A stretch of 64,000 bases of DNA from Nomia melanderi (Eukaryota > Arthropoda > Insecta > Hymenoptera > Halictidae). The stretch's first letter is position 1. Each line of letters opens with the position of its first letter. Under the pieces are notes generated by a model, which worked only from the letters and a program-made list of their open reading frames with translations, ran no database searches and had not been told where the DNA came from. This document shows, piece after piece, positions 12,450 to 24,526 of the stretch. The DNA is taken from contig NW_027475133.1 of NCBI RefSeq assembly GCF_051020985.1, positions 1-64,000 on the forward strand. The letters run 5' to 3'. Both the position numbers and the translations under genes were made by a program.

Positions 12450-12799
12450 CCTTGCGCATGAATCTGTGGAGCAGGAACGACCTCGGACCACCAGGGGCCG
12501 AGGAAAGCACCGACACATTGGGCCGGACACCCAAGGTCATGTAAAAATCCAGGATGTATGTGGTGATATCTCGGGTGCTATTAGAGATAGCGCGATAAAT
12601 CAAAGTGCATTGTCTGCAGGAGGCCCTGGCGCTTGAATCTGTGCAGCAGGAACGACCTCGGACCACCAGGGGCCGAGGAAAGCACCGACACATTGGGCCG
12701 GACACCCAAGGTCATGTAAAAATCCAGGATGTATGTGGTGATATCTCGGGTGCTATTAGAGATAGTGCGATAAATTAAAGTGCATTGTCTGTAGGAGGT
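12450..12799. repeat. Adjacent near-identical pair of form-C monomers
   Basis: The monomers 12450-12624 and 12625-12799 differ at only about seven positions, although their other neighbours in this domain are much more diverged. Both carry the rare cassette GCACCGACACATTGGGCC followed by CACCCAAGGTCATGT and the rare GGATGTATGTGG. This is a simple recent tandem duplication of a single monomer. Confidence 0.8.
12507..12542. other. Variable cassette, form C / A-B recombinant (example copy)
   Basis: The left part is A-like (ACCGACACAT, then GGGCCGGACAC) and the right part is B-like (CCAAGGTCATGT, then AAAAATCCAGGATG). Units with the same left part but the A-like right part (ACTCAGGGTCAGGG) are common, for example at 13.73 kb and 53.1 kb. 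Form C may be a recombinant or an intermediate between A and B. Confidence 0.65.
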
Positions 12800-14549
12800 C
12801 CTGGCGCATGAATCTGTGCAGCTGGAGCGACTTCGGACCACCAGGGGCCGAGAAAATAAAAGATTTTCGATATCCGTCACCCAAGGTCAGGGAAAAATCC
12901 AGCATATATCTGGTCATATCTCGGATGCTATTAGAGATAGCGCAATAAATCAAAGTGCATTGTCTGTAGGAGGCCCTGGCGCATGAATCTGTGCAGCGGG
13001 ATCGACCTCGGACCACCAGGGGCCGAGAGAACCTCCGACACGGGGCCGGACACTCAGGGTCAGGGAAAAATACAGCATATATCTGGTGATATCTCGGGTG
13101 CTATTACAGATATCGCGGTAAATCATAGTGCTTTGTCTGCAGGAAGCCTTGGCGCATGAAGCTGTGCAGCATGTACAACCTCGGACCACCGGGGGCCGTG
13201 AAAATTACAGATTTTCGGTTTCCGTCACCCAAGGTCAGGGAAAAATCCAATATATATCTGGTGATATCTCGGGTGATGTTACAGATAGCGCAATAAATCA
13301 TAGTGCATTGTCTGCAGGAAGCCCTGGCGCATGAATCTGTGCAGCGGGATCGACGTCGGACCACCAGGGGCCGAGAAAACCACCGACACATGGGGCCGGG
13401 CTGTCAGGGTCAGGGAAAAATCCAATATATATCTGGTGATATCTCGGGTGCTATGAGAGATAGCATAATAAACCAAGGTGCTTTGTCTGCAGGAGGTCCT
13501 GGCGCATGAATCTGTGCAGCGGGAACGACCTCGGACCACCAGGGGCCGAGAAAATCACAGTCTCATGGGGCCGGACACTCAGGGTCAGGGGAAAATCCAA
13601 TATATATCTGGTGATATCTCGGGTGCTATTAGAGATAGGGCAATAAACGAAAGTGCATTGTCTGCAAGAGTACCTGGCGCATGAACCTGTGCAGCGGGCA
13701 CGACCTCGGACCACCAGGGGCCGAGAAAACCACCGACACATGGGGCCGGACCCTCAGGGTCAGGGAAAAATCCATTATATATCTGGTGATATCTCGGGTG
13801 CTATTAGAGATAGCGCAATAAACCAATGTGAATTATCTGCAGGAGGCCCTGGCGCATGAATCTGTGCAGCGGGAACGACCTCGGACCACCAGGGGCCGAG
13901 AAAACCACAGTCTCATGGAGCCGGACACTCAGGGACAGGGGAAAATCCAATATATATCTGGTGATATCTCGCGTGCTATTAGAGATAGCGCAATAAACCA
14001 AAGTGAATTATCTGCAGGAGGCCCTGGCGCATGAATCTGTGCAGCGGGAACGACCTCGGACCGTCAGGGGCCGAGAAAACCACCGTCTCATGGGGCCGGA
14101 CACTCAGGGTCAGGGAAAAATCCAATATATATCTGGTGATATCTCGGGTGCTATTACAGATAGCGCAATAAATCAAAGTGCATTGTCTGTAGGAGGCCCT
14201 GCCGCATGAATCTGGGCAGCCGGAACGACCTCGCTCCACCAGGGGCCGGGAAAACCACCGTCTCATGCGGCCGGACACTGAGGGTCAGGGGAAAATCCAA
14301 TATATCTGGTGATATCTCGGGTGCTATTAGAGATAGCGCAATAAACCAAAGTGAATTATCTGCAGGAGGCCCTGGCGCATGAATCTGTGCAGCGGGAACG
14401 ACCTCGGACCGTCAGGGGCCGAGAAAACCACCGACACATGGGGCCGGACCCTCAGGGTCAGGGAAAAATCCATTATATATCTGGTGATATCTCGGGTGCT
14501 ATTAGAGATAGCGCAATAAACCAATGTGAATTATCTGCAGGAGGCCCTG

Positions 14550-15365
14550 GCGCATGAATCTGTGCAGCGGGAACGACCTCGGACCGTCAGGGGCCGAGAA
14601 AACCACCGTCTCATGGGGCCGGACACTCAGGGTCAGGGAAAAATCCAATATATATCTGGTGATATCTCGGGTGCTATTACAGATAGCGCAACAAATCAAA
14701 GTGCAATGTCTGTAGGAGGCCCTGGCGCATGAATCTGTGCAGCGGCAACGACCTCGGACCACCAGGGGCCGAGAAAACCACCGACACATGGGGCCGGACA
14801 CTCAGGGTCAGGGAAAAATCCAATATATATCTGGTGAAATCTCGGGTGCTATTACAGATAGCGCAATGAATCATAGTGAATTGTCTGTAGGAGTCCCTGC
14901 CGCATGAATCTGGGCAGCGGGAACGACGTCGGACCACCAGGGGCTGAGAAAACCACATTCTCATGGGGCCGGACACTCAGGGTCAGGGGAAAATCCAATA
15001 TATATCTGGTGATATCTCGAGTGCTATTAGAGATAGCGCAATAAACCAATGTGAATTATCTTCAGGTGGCCCTGGCGCATGAATGTGTGCAGCGGGAACG
15101 ACCTCGGACCACCAGGAGCCGAGAAAACCACCGTCTCATGGGGCCGGACACTCACGGTCGGGGAAAAGTCCAATATATATCTGGTGATATCTCGAGTGCT
15201 ATTAGAGATAGCGCAATAAACCAAAGTGAATTATCTGCAGGAGGCCCTGGCGCATGAATGTGTGCAGCTGGAACGACCTCGGACCACCAGGAGCCGAGAA
15301 AACCACCGTCTCATGGGGCCGGACGCTCAGGGTCAGGGAAAAATCCAATATATATCTGGTGATAT
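14550..15365. repeat. Long-range satellite duplicate, partner at 24527-25342
   Basis: The block of about 4.7 monomers recurs 9,977 bp downstream, which is 57 monomers plus 2 bp. Shared rare states include GCAACAAATC with GTGCAATGTCTG (about 14690 and 24667), GGTGAAATCTCGGG (about 14834 and 24811), GACGTCGGACC with GGGGCTGAGAAAACC, and GAATGTGTGCAGC. A few single-base differences separate the copies, so it is older than the blocks at the right of the window. Confidence 0.75.
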
Positions 15366-15977
15366 CTCGGGTGTTATTAGAGATAGCGCAATAAATCAAG
15401 GTGCATTGTCTGTAGGATGCCCTGGCGCATGAATCTGTGCAGCGGGAACGACCTCGGACCATTAGGGGCCGAGAAAACCACCGTCTCATGGGGCCGGACA
15501 CTCAGGGTCAGGGAAAAATCAAATATATATCTGGTGATATCTCGGGTGCTATTAGAGATAGCGCAATAAATCAAAGTGCATTGTCTGCACGAGGCCCTGG
15601 CGCATGAATCTGTGCAGCGGGAACGACCTCGGACCACCAGGGGCCGAGACAACCACCGTCTCATGGGGCCGGACACTCAGGGTCAGGGAAAAATCCAATA
15701 TATATCTGGTGATATCTCGGGTGCTATTACAGATAGCGCAATAGATCAAAGTGCATTGTCTGTAGGAGGCCCTGGCGCATGAATCAGTGCAGCAGGAACG
15801 ACCTCGAACCACCAGAGGCCGAGAAAACCACAGTCTCATGGTGCCGGACACTCAGGGTCAGGGGAAAATCCAATATATATCTGGTGATATCTCGGGTATT
15901 ATTAGAGATAGCGCAATAAACCAAAGTGAATTATCTGCAGGAGGCCCTGGCGCATGAATCTGTGCAGCGGGAACGAC

Positions 15978-15998
15978 CTCGGACCACCAGGGGCCGAG
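15978..15998 (+). other. Short dyad CTCGG-N11-CCGAG, example copy
   Basis: Perfect 5-bp inverted repeat with an 11-base spacer (ACCACCAGGGG), present in most monomers at 33-53. In a transcript it could form a small hairpin. Variants such as GACGTCGG or CCTTGGTCG break one arm without a matching change in the other, so I see no sign that pairing is conserved. Confidence 0.5.
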
Positions 15999-16002
15999 AA
16001 AA

Positions 16003-16038
16003 CCACCGTCTCATGGGGCCGGACACTCAGGGTCAGAG
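16003..16038. other. Variable cassette, form A (example copy)
   Basis: Monomer positions 58-93. Form A reads CCACCGTCTCATGG then GGCCGGACACTCAGGG and TCAGGG. Form B occupies exactly the same 36 positions but agrees at only about 19 of 36, while the sequence on both sides is nearly uniform. Form A is the majority form from 13.3 kb to the window end. Confidence 0.85.
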
Positions 16039-16070
16039 AAAAATCCAATATATATCTGGTGATATCTCGG

Positions 16071-16089
16071 GTGCTATTAGAGATAGCGC
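16071..16089 (+). other. Potential 7-bp hairpin in the monomer, example copy
   Basis: GTGCTAT and ATAGCGC can pair as seven base pairs (one G-U wobble in RNA) around the five-base loop TAGAG, or TACAG in tail haplotype 2. An overlapping inverted repeat, TATCTC at 16063-16068 with GAGATA at 16080-16085, competes with it and loses one pair in haplotype 2. Both lie next to the best-conserved part of the monomer. Formation is not shown by sequence alone. Confidence 0.45.
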
Positions 16090-16095
16090 AATAAA
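16090..16095 (+). promoter_or_regulatory. AATAAA hexamer (possible poly(A) signal), example copy
   Basis: AATAAA occurs at monomer positions 145-150 in most monomers on the plus strand, followed 8-25 bases later by GTGAATTATCTG or, in haplotype 2, the more GT-rich GTGCATTGTCTGTAGG. In the edge domain and in some B monomers it is GATAAA. It matches the canonical cleavage and polyadenylation hexamer, but with no evidence of transcription it may be chance. Confidence 0.3.
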
Positions 16096-17819
16096 CCAAA
16101 GTGAGTTATCTGCAGGAGGCCCTGGCGCATGCATCTGTGCAAGCGGAAACGACCTCGGACCTCCAGCGGCCGAGAAAACCACCGTCTCATGGGGCCGGAC
16201 ACTCAGGGTCAGGGAAGAATCCAATATATATCTGGTGATATCTCGGGTGCTATTAGAGATAGCGCAATAAATCAAAGTGTATTGTCCGTAGGAGGCCCTT
16301 GGGCATGAATCTGTGCAGCGGGAACGACATCGGACCACCAGGGGCCGAGAAAATTACAGATTTTCGGTATCCGTCACACAAAGTCATGTAAAAATCCAGC
16401 ATATATATAGTGCTTTCTCGGGTGCTATTACAGATAGCGCAATAAATCAACGTGCATTGTCTGTAGGATGCCCTGGCGCATGAATGTGTGCAGCGGGAAC
16501 GACCTCGAATCACCAGGGGCCGAGAAAACCACAGCCTCATGGGGCCAGACACTCAGGGTCAGGGGAAAATCCAATATATATCTGGTGATATCTCGGGTAT
16601 TATTAGAGATAGCGCAATAAACCAAAGTGAATTATCTGCAGGAGGCCCTGGCGCATGAATCTGTGTATGGGGAACGACCTCGGACCACCAGGGGCCGAGA
16701 CAACCACCGTCTCATGGGGCCGGACACTCAGGGTCAGGCAAAAATCAAATATATATCTGGTGATATCTCGGGTGCTATTAGAGATAGCGCAATAAACAAA
16801 AGTGAATTATCTGCAGGGGGACCTGTCGCATGCATCTGTGCAGCGAGAACGACCTCGGACCACCAGGGGCCGAGAAAACCACCATCTCATGGGGCCGGAC
16901 ACTCAGGGTCAGGAAAAAATCCAATATATATCTGGTGCTTTCTCGGGTGCTATTACAGATTGCGCAATAAATCGAAGTGCATTGTCTGAAGGAGGCCCTG
17001 GCGCATGAATCTGTGCAGCGGGAACGACCTCGGACCACCAGGGGCCGAGAAAACCACCGTCTCATGGGGCCGGACACTCAGGGTCAGGGGAAAATCCAAT
17101 ATATCTGGTGATATCTCGGGTGCTATTAGAGACAGCGCAATAAACCAAAGTGTATTATCTGCAGGAGGCCCTGTCGCATGCATGTGTGCAGCGTGAACGA
17201 CCTCGGACCACCAGGGGCCGAGAAAACCACTGTCTCATGGGGCCGGACAATCAGGGTCAGGGAAAAATCCAATATATATCTGGTGATATCTCGGATGCTA
17301 TTAGAGATAGCGCAATAAACCAAAGTGAATTATCTGCAGGAGGCCCTGGCGCATGAATCTGTGCAGAGGGAACGACCTCGGACCACCAGGGGCCGAGAAA
17401 ACCACCGTCTCATGGGGCCGGAAACTCAGGGTCAGGGAAAAATCCAATATATATCTGGTGATATCTCGGATGCTATTAGAGATAGCGCAATAAACCAAAG
17501 TGAATTATCTGCAGGAGGCCCTGTCGCATGCATCTGTGCAGCGGGAACGACCTCGGACCACCAGGGGCCGAGAAAACCACCGTCTCATGGGGCCGGACAC
17601 TCAGGGTCATGGAAAAATCCAATATATATCTGGTGATATCTCGGGTGCTATTAAAGATAGCATAATAAATCAAAGTGCATTGTTTGCAGGAGGCCCTGGC
17701 GCATGAATCTGTGCAGCGGGAACGACCTCGGACCACCAGGGGCCGACAAAACCACCGTCTCATGGGGCCGGACACTCAGGGTCAAGGGAAAATCCAATAT
17801 ATCTGGTGATATCTCGGGT

Positions 17820-18386
17820 GCTATTAGGGATGGCGCAATAAAGCAAAGTGAATTATCTGCAGGAGGCCCTGGCGCATGAATCCGTGCAGCGGGAACGACC
17901 TCGGACCACCAGGGGCCGAGAAAACCACATTCTCATGGGGCCGGACACTCAGGGTCAGGGGAAAATCCAATATATATCTGGTGATATCTCGAGTGCTATT
18001 AGAGATAGCGCAATAAAGCAAAGTGAATTATCTGCAGGAGGCCCTGGCGCATGAATCTGTGCAGCGGGAACGACCTCGGACCACCAGGGGCCGAGAAAAC
18101 CACCGTCTCATGGGGCCGGACACTCAGGGTCGGGGAAAAATCCAATATATATCTGGTGATATCTCGAGTGCTATTACAGATAGCGCAACAAATCAAAGTG
18201 CATTGTCTGTAGGGGGCCCTGGCGCATGACTCTGTGCAGCGGGTACGACCTCGGACCACCAGAGGCCCAGAAAACCACCGTCTCATGGGGCCGGACACTC
18301 AGGGTCGGGGAAAAATGCAATATATATCTGGTGATATCTCGGGTGCTATTAGAGATAGCGCAATAAACCAAAGTGAATTATCTGCA
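17820..18386. repeat. Satellite block, partner at 22548-23114
   Basis: Starts with the rare ATTAGGGATGGCGC and AAAGCAAAG states and continues through CCACATTCTCATGG, GCAACAAATC and the pair GACTCTGTGCAGCGGGTACG with CAGAGGCCCAG. All recur in the same order 4,728 bp downstream (27 monomers plus 3 bp). A visible difference is GGGGCC here against GTGGCC in the partner near 22,640. Confidence 0.8.
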
Positions 18387-18554
18387 GGAGGCCCCGGCGC
18401 ACGATTCTGTGCAGCGGGAGCGACCTCGGACCACTAGGGGCCGAGAAAACCACCGTCTCATGGGGCCGGACACTCAGGGTCGGGGAAAAATCAAAAATAT
18501 ATGTCTGGTGATATCTCGGGTGCTATTACAGATAGCGCAATAAACCAAAGTGAA

Positions 18555-20182
18555 TTATCTGTAGGAGGCCCTGCCGCATGAATCTGGGCAGCGGGAACGA
18601 CCTCGGGCCACCAGGAGCCGAGAAAACCACCGTCTCATGGGGCCGGACACTCAGGGTCAGGGGAAAATCCAATATATGTCTGGTGATATCGCGGGTGCTA
18701 TTAGAGATAGCGCAATAGAGCAAAGTGAATTATCTGCAGGAGGCCCTGGGGCATGAATCCGTGCAGCGGGAACGACCTCGGACCACCGGGGGCCGAGAAA
18801 ACCACCTTCTCATGGGGCCGGATACTCAGGGTCGAGGAAAAATCCAATATACATCTGGTGATATCTCGAGTGCTATTAGAGATAGCGCAATAAACCAAAG
18901 TGAATTATCTGCAGGAGGCACTGTCGCATGCATGTGTGCAGCGGGAACGACCTCGGACCACCAGGGGCCGAGAAAACCCCCGTCTCATGGGGCCGGACAC
19001 TCAGGGTCGGGGAAAAATCCAATATATATCTGGTGATATCTCGGGTGCTATTAGAGATAGCGCAATAAACCAAAGTGAATTATCTGCAGGAGGCCCCGGC
19101 GCACGATTCTGTGCAGCGGGAGCGACCTCGGACCACCAGGGGCCGAGAAAACCACCGTCTCATGGGGCCGGACACTCAGGGTCGGGGAAAAATCCAATAT
19201 ATATCTGGTGATATCTCGAGTGCTATTACAGATAGCGCAACAAATCAAAGTGCATTGTCTGTAGGAGGCCCTGGCGCATGACTCTGTGCAGCGGGTACGA
19301 CCTCGGACCACCAGAGGCCCAGAAAACCACCGTCTCATGGGGCCGGACACTCAGGGTCGGGGAAAAATGCAATATATATCTGGTGATATCTCGGGTGCTA
19401 TTAGAGATAGCGCAATAAACCAAAGTGAATTATCTGCAGGACGCCTTGGCGCATGAATCTGTGCAGCGGGAACGACCTCGGACCACCAGGGGCCGAGAAA
19501 ACCACAGGCTCATGGGGCCGGACACTCAGGGTCAGGGAAAAATCCAATATATATCTGGCGATATCTCGGGTGCTATTACAGATAGCGCAATAAATCAAAG
19601 TGCATTGTCTGTAGGAGGCCCTGCCGCATGAATCTGGGCAGCGGGAACGACCTCGGGCCACCAGGCGCCGAGAAAACCACCGTCTCATGGGGCCGGACAC
19701 TCAGGGTCAGGGGAAAATCCAATATATTTCTGGTGATATCGCGGGTGCTATTAGAGATAGCGCAATAGAGCAAAGTGAATTATCTGCAGGAGGCCCTGGG
19801 GCATGAATCCGTGCAGCGGGAACGACCTCGGACCACCAGGGGCCGAGAAAACCACCTTCTCATGGGGCCGGATACTCAGGGTCGAGGAAAAATCCAATAT
19901 ACATCTGGTGATATCTCGAGTGCTATTAGAGATAGCGCAATAAACCAAAGTGAATTATCTGCAGGAGGCACTGTCGCATGCATGTGTGCAGCGGGAACGA
20001 CCTCGGACCACCAGGGGCCGAGAAAACCCCCGTCTCATGGGGCCGGACACTCAGGGTCGGGGAAAAATCCAATATATATCTGGTGATATCTCGGGTGCTA
20101 TTAGAGATAGCGCAATAAACCAAAGTGAATTATCTGCAGGAGGCCCCGGCGCACGATTCTGTGCAGCGGGAGCGACCTCGGA
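18555..20182. repeat. Six-monomer (1,050 bp) partial tandem duplication
   Basis: The segment 18555-19132 recurs at 19605-20182. Shared markers are GCCGCATGAATCTGGGCAG with CTCGGGCCACC, GATATCGCGGG, CAATAGAGCAAAG, GGGGCATGAATCCGTG, CCACCTTCTCATGG, GGCACTGTCGCATGCATG and GAAAACCCCCGTCTC. The monomers between the two (about 19133-19604) come from another block, so the structure is a mosaic and not a simple repeat. Confidence 0.8.
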
Positions 20183-20575
20183 CCACTAGGGGCCGAGAAA
20201 ACCACCGTCTCATGGGGCCGGACACTCAGGGTCGGGGAAAAATCAAAAATATATGTCTGGTGATATCTCGGGTGCTATTACAGATAGCGCAATAAACCAA
20301 AGTGAATTATCTGCAGGAGGCCCTGGCGCATGAATCTGTGCAGCGGGAACGACCTCGGACCACCAGGGGCCGAGAAAACCACAGTCTCATGGGGCCGGAC
20401 ACTCAGGGTCAGGGGAAAATCCAATATATGTCTGGTGATATCTCGGGTGCTATTAGAGATAGCGCAATAAAGCAAAGTGAATTATCTGCAGGAGGCCCTG
20501 GGGCATGAACCTGTGCAGCGGGAACGACCTCGGACCACCAGGGGCCGAGAAAACCACCGTCTCATGGGGCCGGAC
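19120..20575. repeat. Satellite block, partner at 22796-24251
   Basis: About 8.3 monomers recur 3,676 bp downstream (21 monomers plus 1 bp) with only scattered single-base differences. Diagnostic states shared include GCGGGTACGACC with GAGGCCCAG, GACGCCTTGGCG, CCACAGGCTCATGG, TCTGGCGATATC, and the altered TA run ATCAAAAATATATGTCTGG (about 20242 and 23918). The downstream copy has private changes such as CTGCGGGAGG near 23,462 and CCAGTGGCC near 23,688. Confidence 0.85.
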
Positions 20576-22547
20576 GCTCAGGGTCGGGGAAAAATTCAAT
20601 ATATATCTGGGGATATCTCGGGTGCTATTACAGATAGCGCAATAAATCAAAGTGCATTGTCTGCAGGAAGCCCTGCCGCATGAATCTGGGCAGCGGGAAC
20701 GACCTCGGGCCACCAGGGGCCGAGAAATCCACCGTCTCATGGGGCCGGACAATCAGGGTCAGGGAAAAATCCAATATATATCTGGTGATATCTCTGGTGC
20801 TATTAGAGATAGCGCAATAAACCAAAGTGAATTATCTGCAGGAGGCCCTGGCGCATGAATGTGTGCAGCGGGAACGACATCGGACCACCAGGAGCCGAGA
20901 AAACCACCGTCTCATGGGGCCGGACACTCAGGTTCGGGGAAAAGTGCAATATATATCTGGTGATATCTCGAGTGCTATTAGAGATAACGCAAAAAACCAA
21001 AGTGAATTAACTGCAGGAGGCCCTGGCGCATGAATGTGTGCAGCGGGAACGACCTCGGACAACCAGGAGCCGAGAAAACCACCGTCTCATGGGGCCGGAC
21101 GCACAGGGTCAGGGAAAAATCCAATATATATCTGGTGATATCTCGGGTGCTATTACAGATAGCGCAATAAATCAAAGTGCATTGTCTGTAGGAGGCCCTG
21201 CCGCATCAATCCGGGCAGCGGGAACGACCTCGGACCACCAGGGGCCGAGAAAACCACAGTCTCATGGGGCCGGACACTCAGGGTCAGGGGAAAATCCAAT
21301 ATATGTCTGGTGATATCTCGGGTGCTATTAGAGATAGCGCAATAGAGCAAAGTGAATTATCTGCAGGAGGCCCTGGGGCATGAATCCGTGCAGCGGGAAC
21401 GACCTCGGGCCACCAGGGGCCGAGAAAACCACCGTCTCATGGGGCCGGACACTCAGGGTCAAGGGAAAATCCAATATATCTGGTGATATCTCGGGTGCTA
21501 TTAGAGACAGCGCCATAAACCAAAGTGAATTATCTGCAGGAGGCCCTGTCGCATGCATCTGTGCAGCGGGAACGACCTCGGACCACCAGGGGCCGAGAAA
21601 ACCACCGTCTCATGGGGCCGGACACTCAGGGTCAGGGAAAAATCAAATATATATCTGGTGATATCTCGGGTGCTATTAGAGATAGCGCAATAAAGCAAAG
21701 TGAATTATCTGCAGGAGGCCCTGGCGCATGAATCTGTGCAGCGGGAACGACCTCGGACCACCAGGCGCCGAGAAAACCGCCGTCTCATGGGGCCGGACAC
21801 TCAGGGTCAGGGAAAAATCCAATATATATCTGGTGATATCTCGGGTGCTATTAGAGATAGCGCAATAAACCAAAGTGAATTATCTGCAGGAGGCCCTGGC
21901 GCATGAAGCTGTGCAGCGGGAACGACCTCGGACCACCAGGGGCCGTGAAAACCACCGTCTCATGGGGCCGGACGCTCAGGGTCAGAGAAAAATCCAATAT
22001 ATATCTGGTGATATCTCGGGTGCTATTACAGATAGCTCAATAAATCAAAGTGCATTGTCTGCAGGAGGCCCTGGCGCATGAATCTGTGCAGCGGGAACGA
22101 CCTCGAACCACCAGGGGCCGAGAAAACCCCCGTCTCATGGGGCCGGACACTCAGGGTCGGGGAAAAATCCAATATATATCTGGTGATATCTCGAGTGCTA
22201 TTAGAGATAGCGCAACAAAACCAAAGTGAATTATCTGCAGGAGGCCCTGTCGCATGCATGTGTGCAGCGGGTACGTCCTCGGACCACCAGGGGCCGAGAA
22301 AACCCCCGTCTCATGGGGCCGGACACTCAGGGTCGGGGAAAAATCCAATATATATCTGGTGATATCTCGGGTGCTATTAGAGATAGCGCAATAAACCAAA
22401 GTGAATTATCTGCAGGAGGCCCTGGCGCATGAATCTGTGCAGCGGGAACGACCTCGGACCACCAGGGGCCGAGAAAACCACCGTCTCATGGGGCCGGACA
22501 CTCAGGGTCAGGGGAAAATCCAATATATGTCTGGTGATATCTCGGGT

Positions 22548-24251
22548 GCTATTAGGGATGGCGCAATAAAGCAAAGTGAATTATCTGCAGGAGGCCCTGG
22601 CGCATGAATCCGTGCAGCGGGAACGACCTCGGACCACCAGTGGCCGAGAAAACCACATTCTCATGGGGCCGGACACTCAGGGTCAGGGGAAAATCCAATA
22701 TATATCTGGTGATATCTCGAGTGCTATTAGAGATAGCGCAATAAAGCAAAGTGAATTATCTGCAGGAGGCCCTGGCGCATGAATCTGTGCAGCGGGAACG
22801 ACCTCGGACCACCAGGGGCCGAGAAAACCACCGTCTCATGGGGCCGGACACTCAGGGTCGGGGAAAAATCCAATATATATCTGGTGATATCTCGAGTGCT
22901 ATTACAGATAGCGCAACAAATCAAAGTGCATTGTCTGTAGGAGGCCCTGGCGCATGACTCTGTGCAGCGGGTACGACCTCGGACCACCAGAGGCCCAGAA
23001 AACCACCGTCTCATGGGGCCGGACACTCAGGGTCGGGGAAAAATGCAATATATATCTGGTGATATCTCGGGTGCTATTAGAGATAGCGCAATAAACCAAA
23101 GTGAATTATCTGCAGGACGCCTTGGCGCATGAATCTGTGCAGCGGGAACGACCTCGGACCACCAGGGGCCGAGAAAACCACAGGCTCATGGGGCCGGACA
23201 CTCAGGGTCAGGGAAAAATCCAATATATATCTGGCGATATCTCGGGTGCTATTACAGATAGCGCAATAAATCAAAGTGCATTGTCTGTAGGAGGCCCTGC
23301 CGCATGAATCTGGGCAGCGGGAACGACCTCGGGCCACCAGGAGCCGAGAAAACCACCGTCTCATGGGGCCGGACACTCAGGGTCAGGGGAAAATCCAATA
23401 TATGTCTGGTGATATCTCGGGTGCTATTAGAGATAGCGCAATAGAGCAAAGTGAATTATCTGCGGGAGGCCCTGGGGCATGAATCCGTGCAGCGGGAACG
23501 ACCTCGGACCACCAGGGACCGAGAAAACCACCTTCTCATGGGGCCGGATACTCAGGGTCGAGGAAAAATCCAATATATATCTGGTGATATCTCGAGAGCT
23601 ATTAGAGATAGCGCAATAAACCAAAGTGAATTATCTGCAGGAGGCACTGTCGCATGCATGTGTGCAGCGGGAACGACCTCGGACCACCAGTGGCCGAGAA
23701 AACCCCCGTCTCATGGGGCCGGACACTCAGGGTCGGGGAAAAATCCAATATATATCTGGTGATATCTCGGGTGCTATTAGAGATAGCGCAATAAACCAAA
23801 GTGAATTATCTGCAGGAGGCCCCGGCGCACGATTCTGTGCAGCGGGAGCGACCTCGGACCACTAGGGGCCGAGAAAACCACCGTCTCATGGGGCCGGACA
23901 CTCAGGGTCGGGGAAAAATCAAAAATATATGTCTGGTGATATCTCGGGTGCTATTACAGATAGCGCAATAAACCAAAGTGAATTATCTGCAGGAGGCCCT
24001 GGCGCATGAATCTGTGCAGCGGGAACGACCTCGGACCACCAGGGGCCGAGAAAACCACAGTCTCATGGGGCCGGACACTCAGGGTCAGGGGAAAATCCAA
24101 TATATGTCTGGTGATATCTCGGGTGCTATTAGAGATAGCGCAATAAAGCAAAGTGAATTATCTGCAGGAGGCCCTGGGGCATGAACCTGTGCAGCGGGAA
24201 CGACCTCGGACCACCAGGGGCCTAGAAAACCACCGTCTCATGGGGCCGGAC
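22548..24251. repeat. Composite block joining copies of 17820-18386 and 19120-20575
   Basis: Its left part (22548-23114) matches 17820-18386 at offset 4,728, and its body (22796-24251) matches 19120-20575 at offset 3,676. The two source segments overlap in type because the array already carried a 1,050-1,052-bp internal duplication. The arrangement is what one would expect if a larger block was copied from a parental array in which the segments at 18,387-19,119 had not yet been inserted, or were lost. Confidence 0.7.
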
Positions 24252-24526
24252 ACTCAGGGTCGGGGAAAAATCGAATATATGTCTGGTGATATCTCGGGTG
24301 CTATTAGAGATAGCGCAATAGAGCAAAGTGAATTATCTGCAGGAGGCCCTGGGGCATGAATCCGTGCAGCGGGAACGACCTCGGGCCACCAGGGGCCGAG
24401 AAAACCACCGTCTCATGGGGCCGGACACTCAGGGTCAGGGGAAAATCCAATATATATCTGGTGATATCTCGGGTGCTATTAGAGATAGCGCAATAAACCA
24501 AAGTGAATTATCTGCAGGAGGCCCTG

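Larger units (their letters stand above)
8027..13322. repeat. Heterogeneous edge domain of the 175-bp satellite
   Basis: About 30 monomers alternate irregularly between cassette forms. Form B (TTACAGATTTTCGG) starts at 8259, 8434, 8784, 9134, 9308, 9483, 9832, 10182, 10532, 11232, about 12857 (altered) and 13205. Form A units lie between them, and form C units (CCGACACATGG, some joined to CACCCAAGGTCATG) appear from about 10.7 kb. Neighbouring monomers differ more here than further right. Most tails are haplotype 2 or mixed, and GATAAA often replaces AATAAA. This looks like the older, less homogenised flank of the array. Confidence 0.8.
15946..16120 (+). repeat. Representative monomer (form A, tail haplotype 1)
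   Basis: This monomer is within two or three bases of the modal sequence and is used for numbering. In order it holds: CCTGGCGCATGA at 1-12; the dyad CTCGG...CCGAG at 33-53; the variable cassette at 58-93; AAAAATCC and a TA run to about 110; the conserved TGATATCTCGGG at 115-126; a potential hairpin at 126-144; AATAAA at 145-150; and CTGCAGG at 166-172. An EcoRV site (GATATC) lies in the conserved box and a PstI site (CTGCAG) in the haplotype-1 tail, so each enzyme should give a ladder in steps of 175 bp. The plus orientation is arbitrary. Confidence 0.9.

Noticed and set aside
15978..15998. Conserved RNA stem at CTCGG/CCGAG
   Set aside because: Arms are broken in several monomers (GACGTCGG, CCTTGGTCG, CTCGAACC) without a compensating change on the other arm, so conserved pairing is not supported; kept only as a low-confidence dyad.
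15986..16038. G-quadruplex from GGGG, GGGG, GGG, GGG in the form A monomer
   Set aside because: The first two loops would be about 20 and 15 bases long, far above the usual limit of about 7, and form B lacks two of the runs.
15946..16120. Canonical CENP-B box (core TTCG-N4-A-N2-CGGG)
   Set aside because: The monomer has two CGGG sites on the plus strand (GCAGCGGGA and TCTCGGGT), but neither has A three bases before CGGG nor TTCG at the required distance. On the minus strand GTTCCCGC lacks TTCG. No match to the core was found in forms A, B or C by eye.
15946..16120. tRNA-, 5S rRNA- or SINE-like origin (Pol III A and B boxes)
   Set aside because: TGGCGCATGAAT resembles the first bases of an A box only, and no GGTTCGA-type B box is present at a suitable distance. 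No A-rich tail or target-site duplication is seen.
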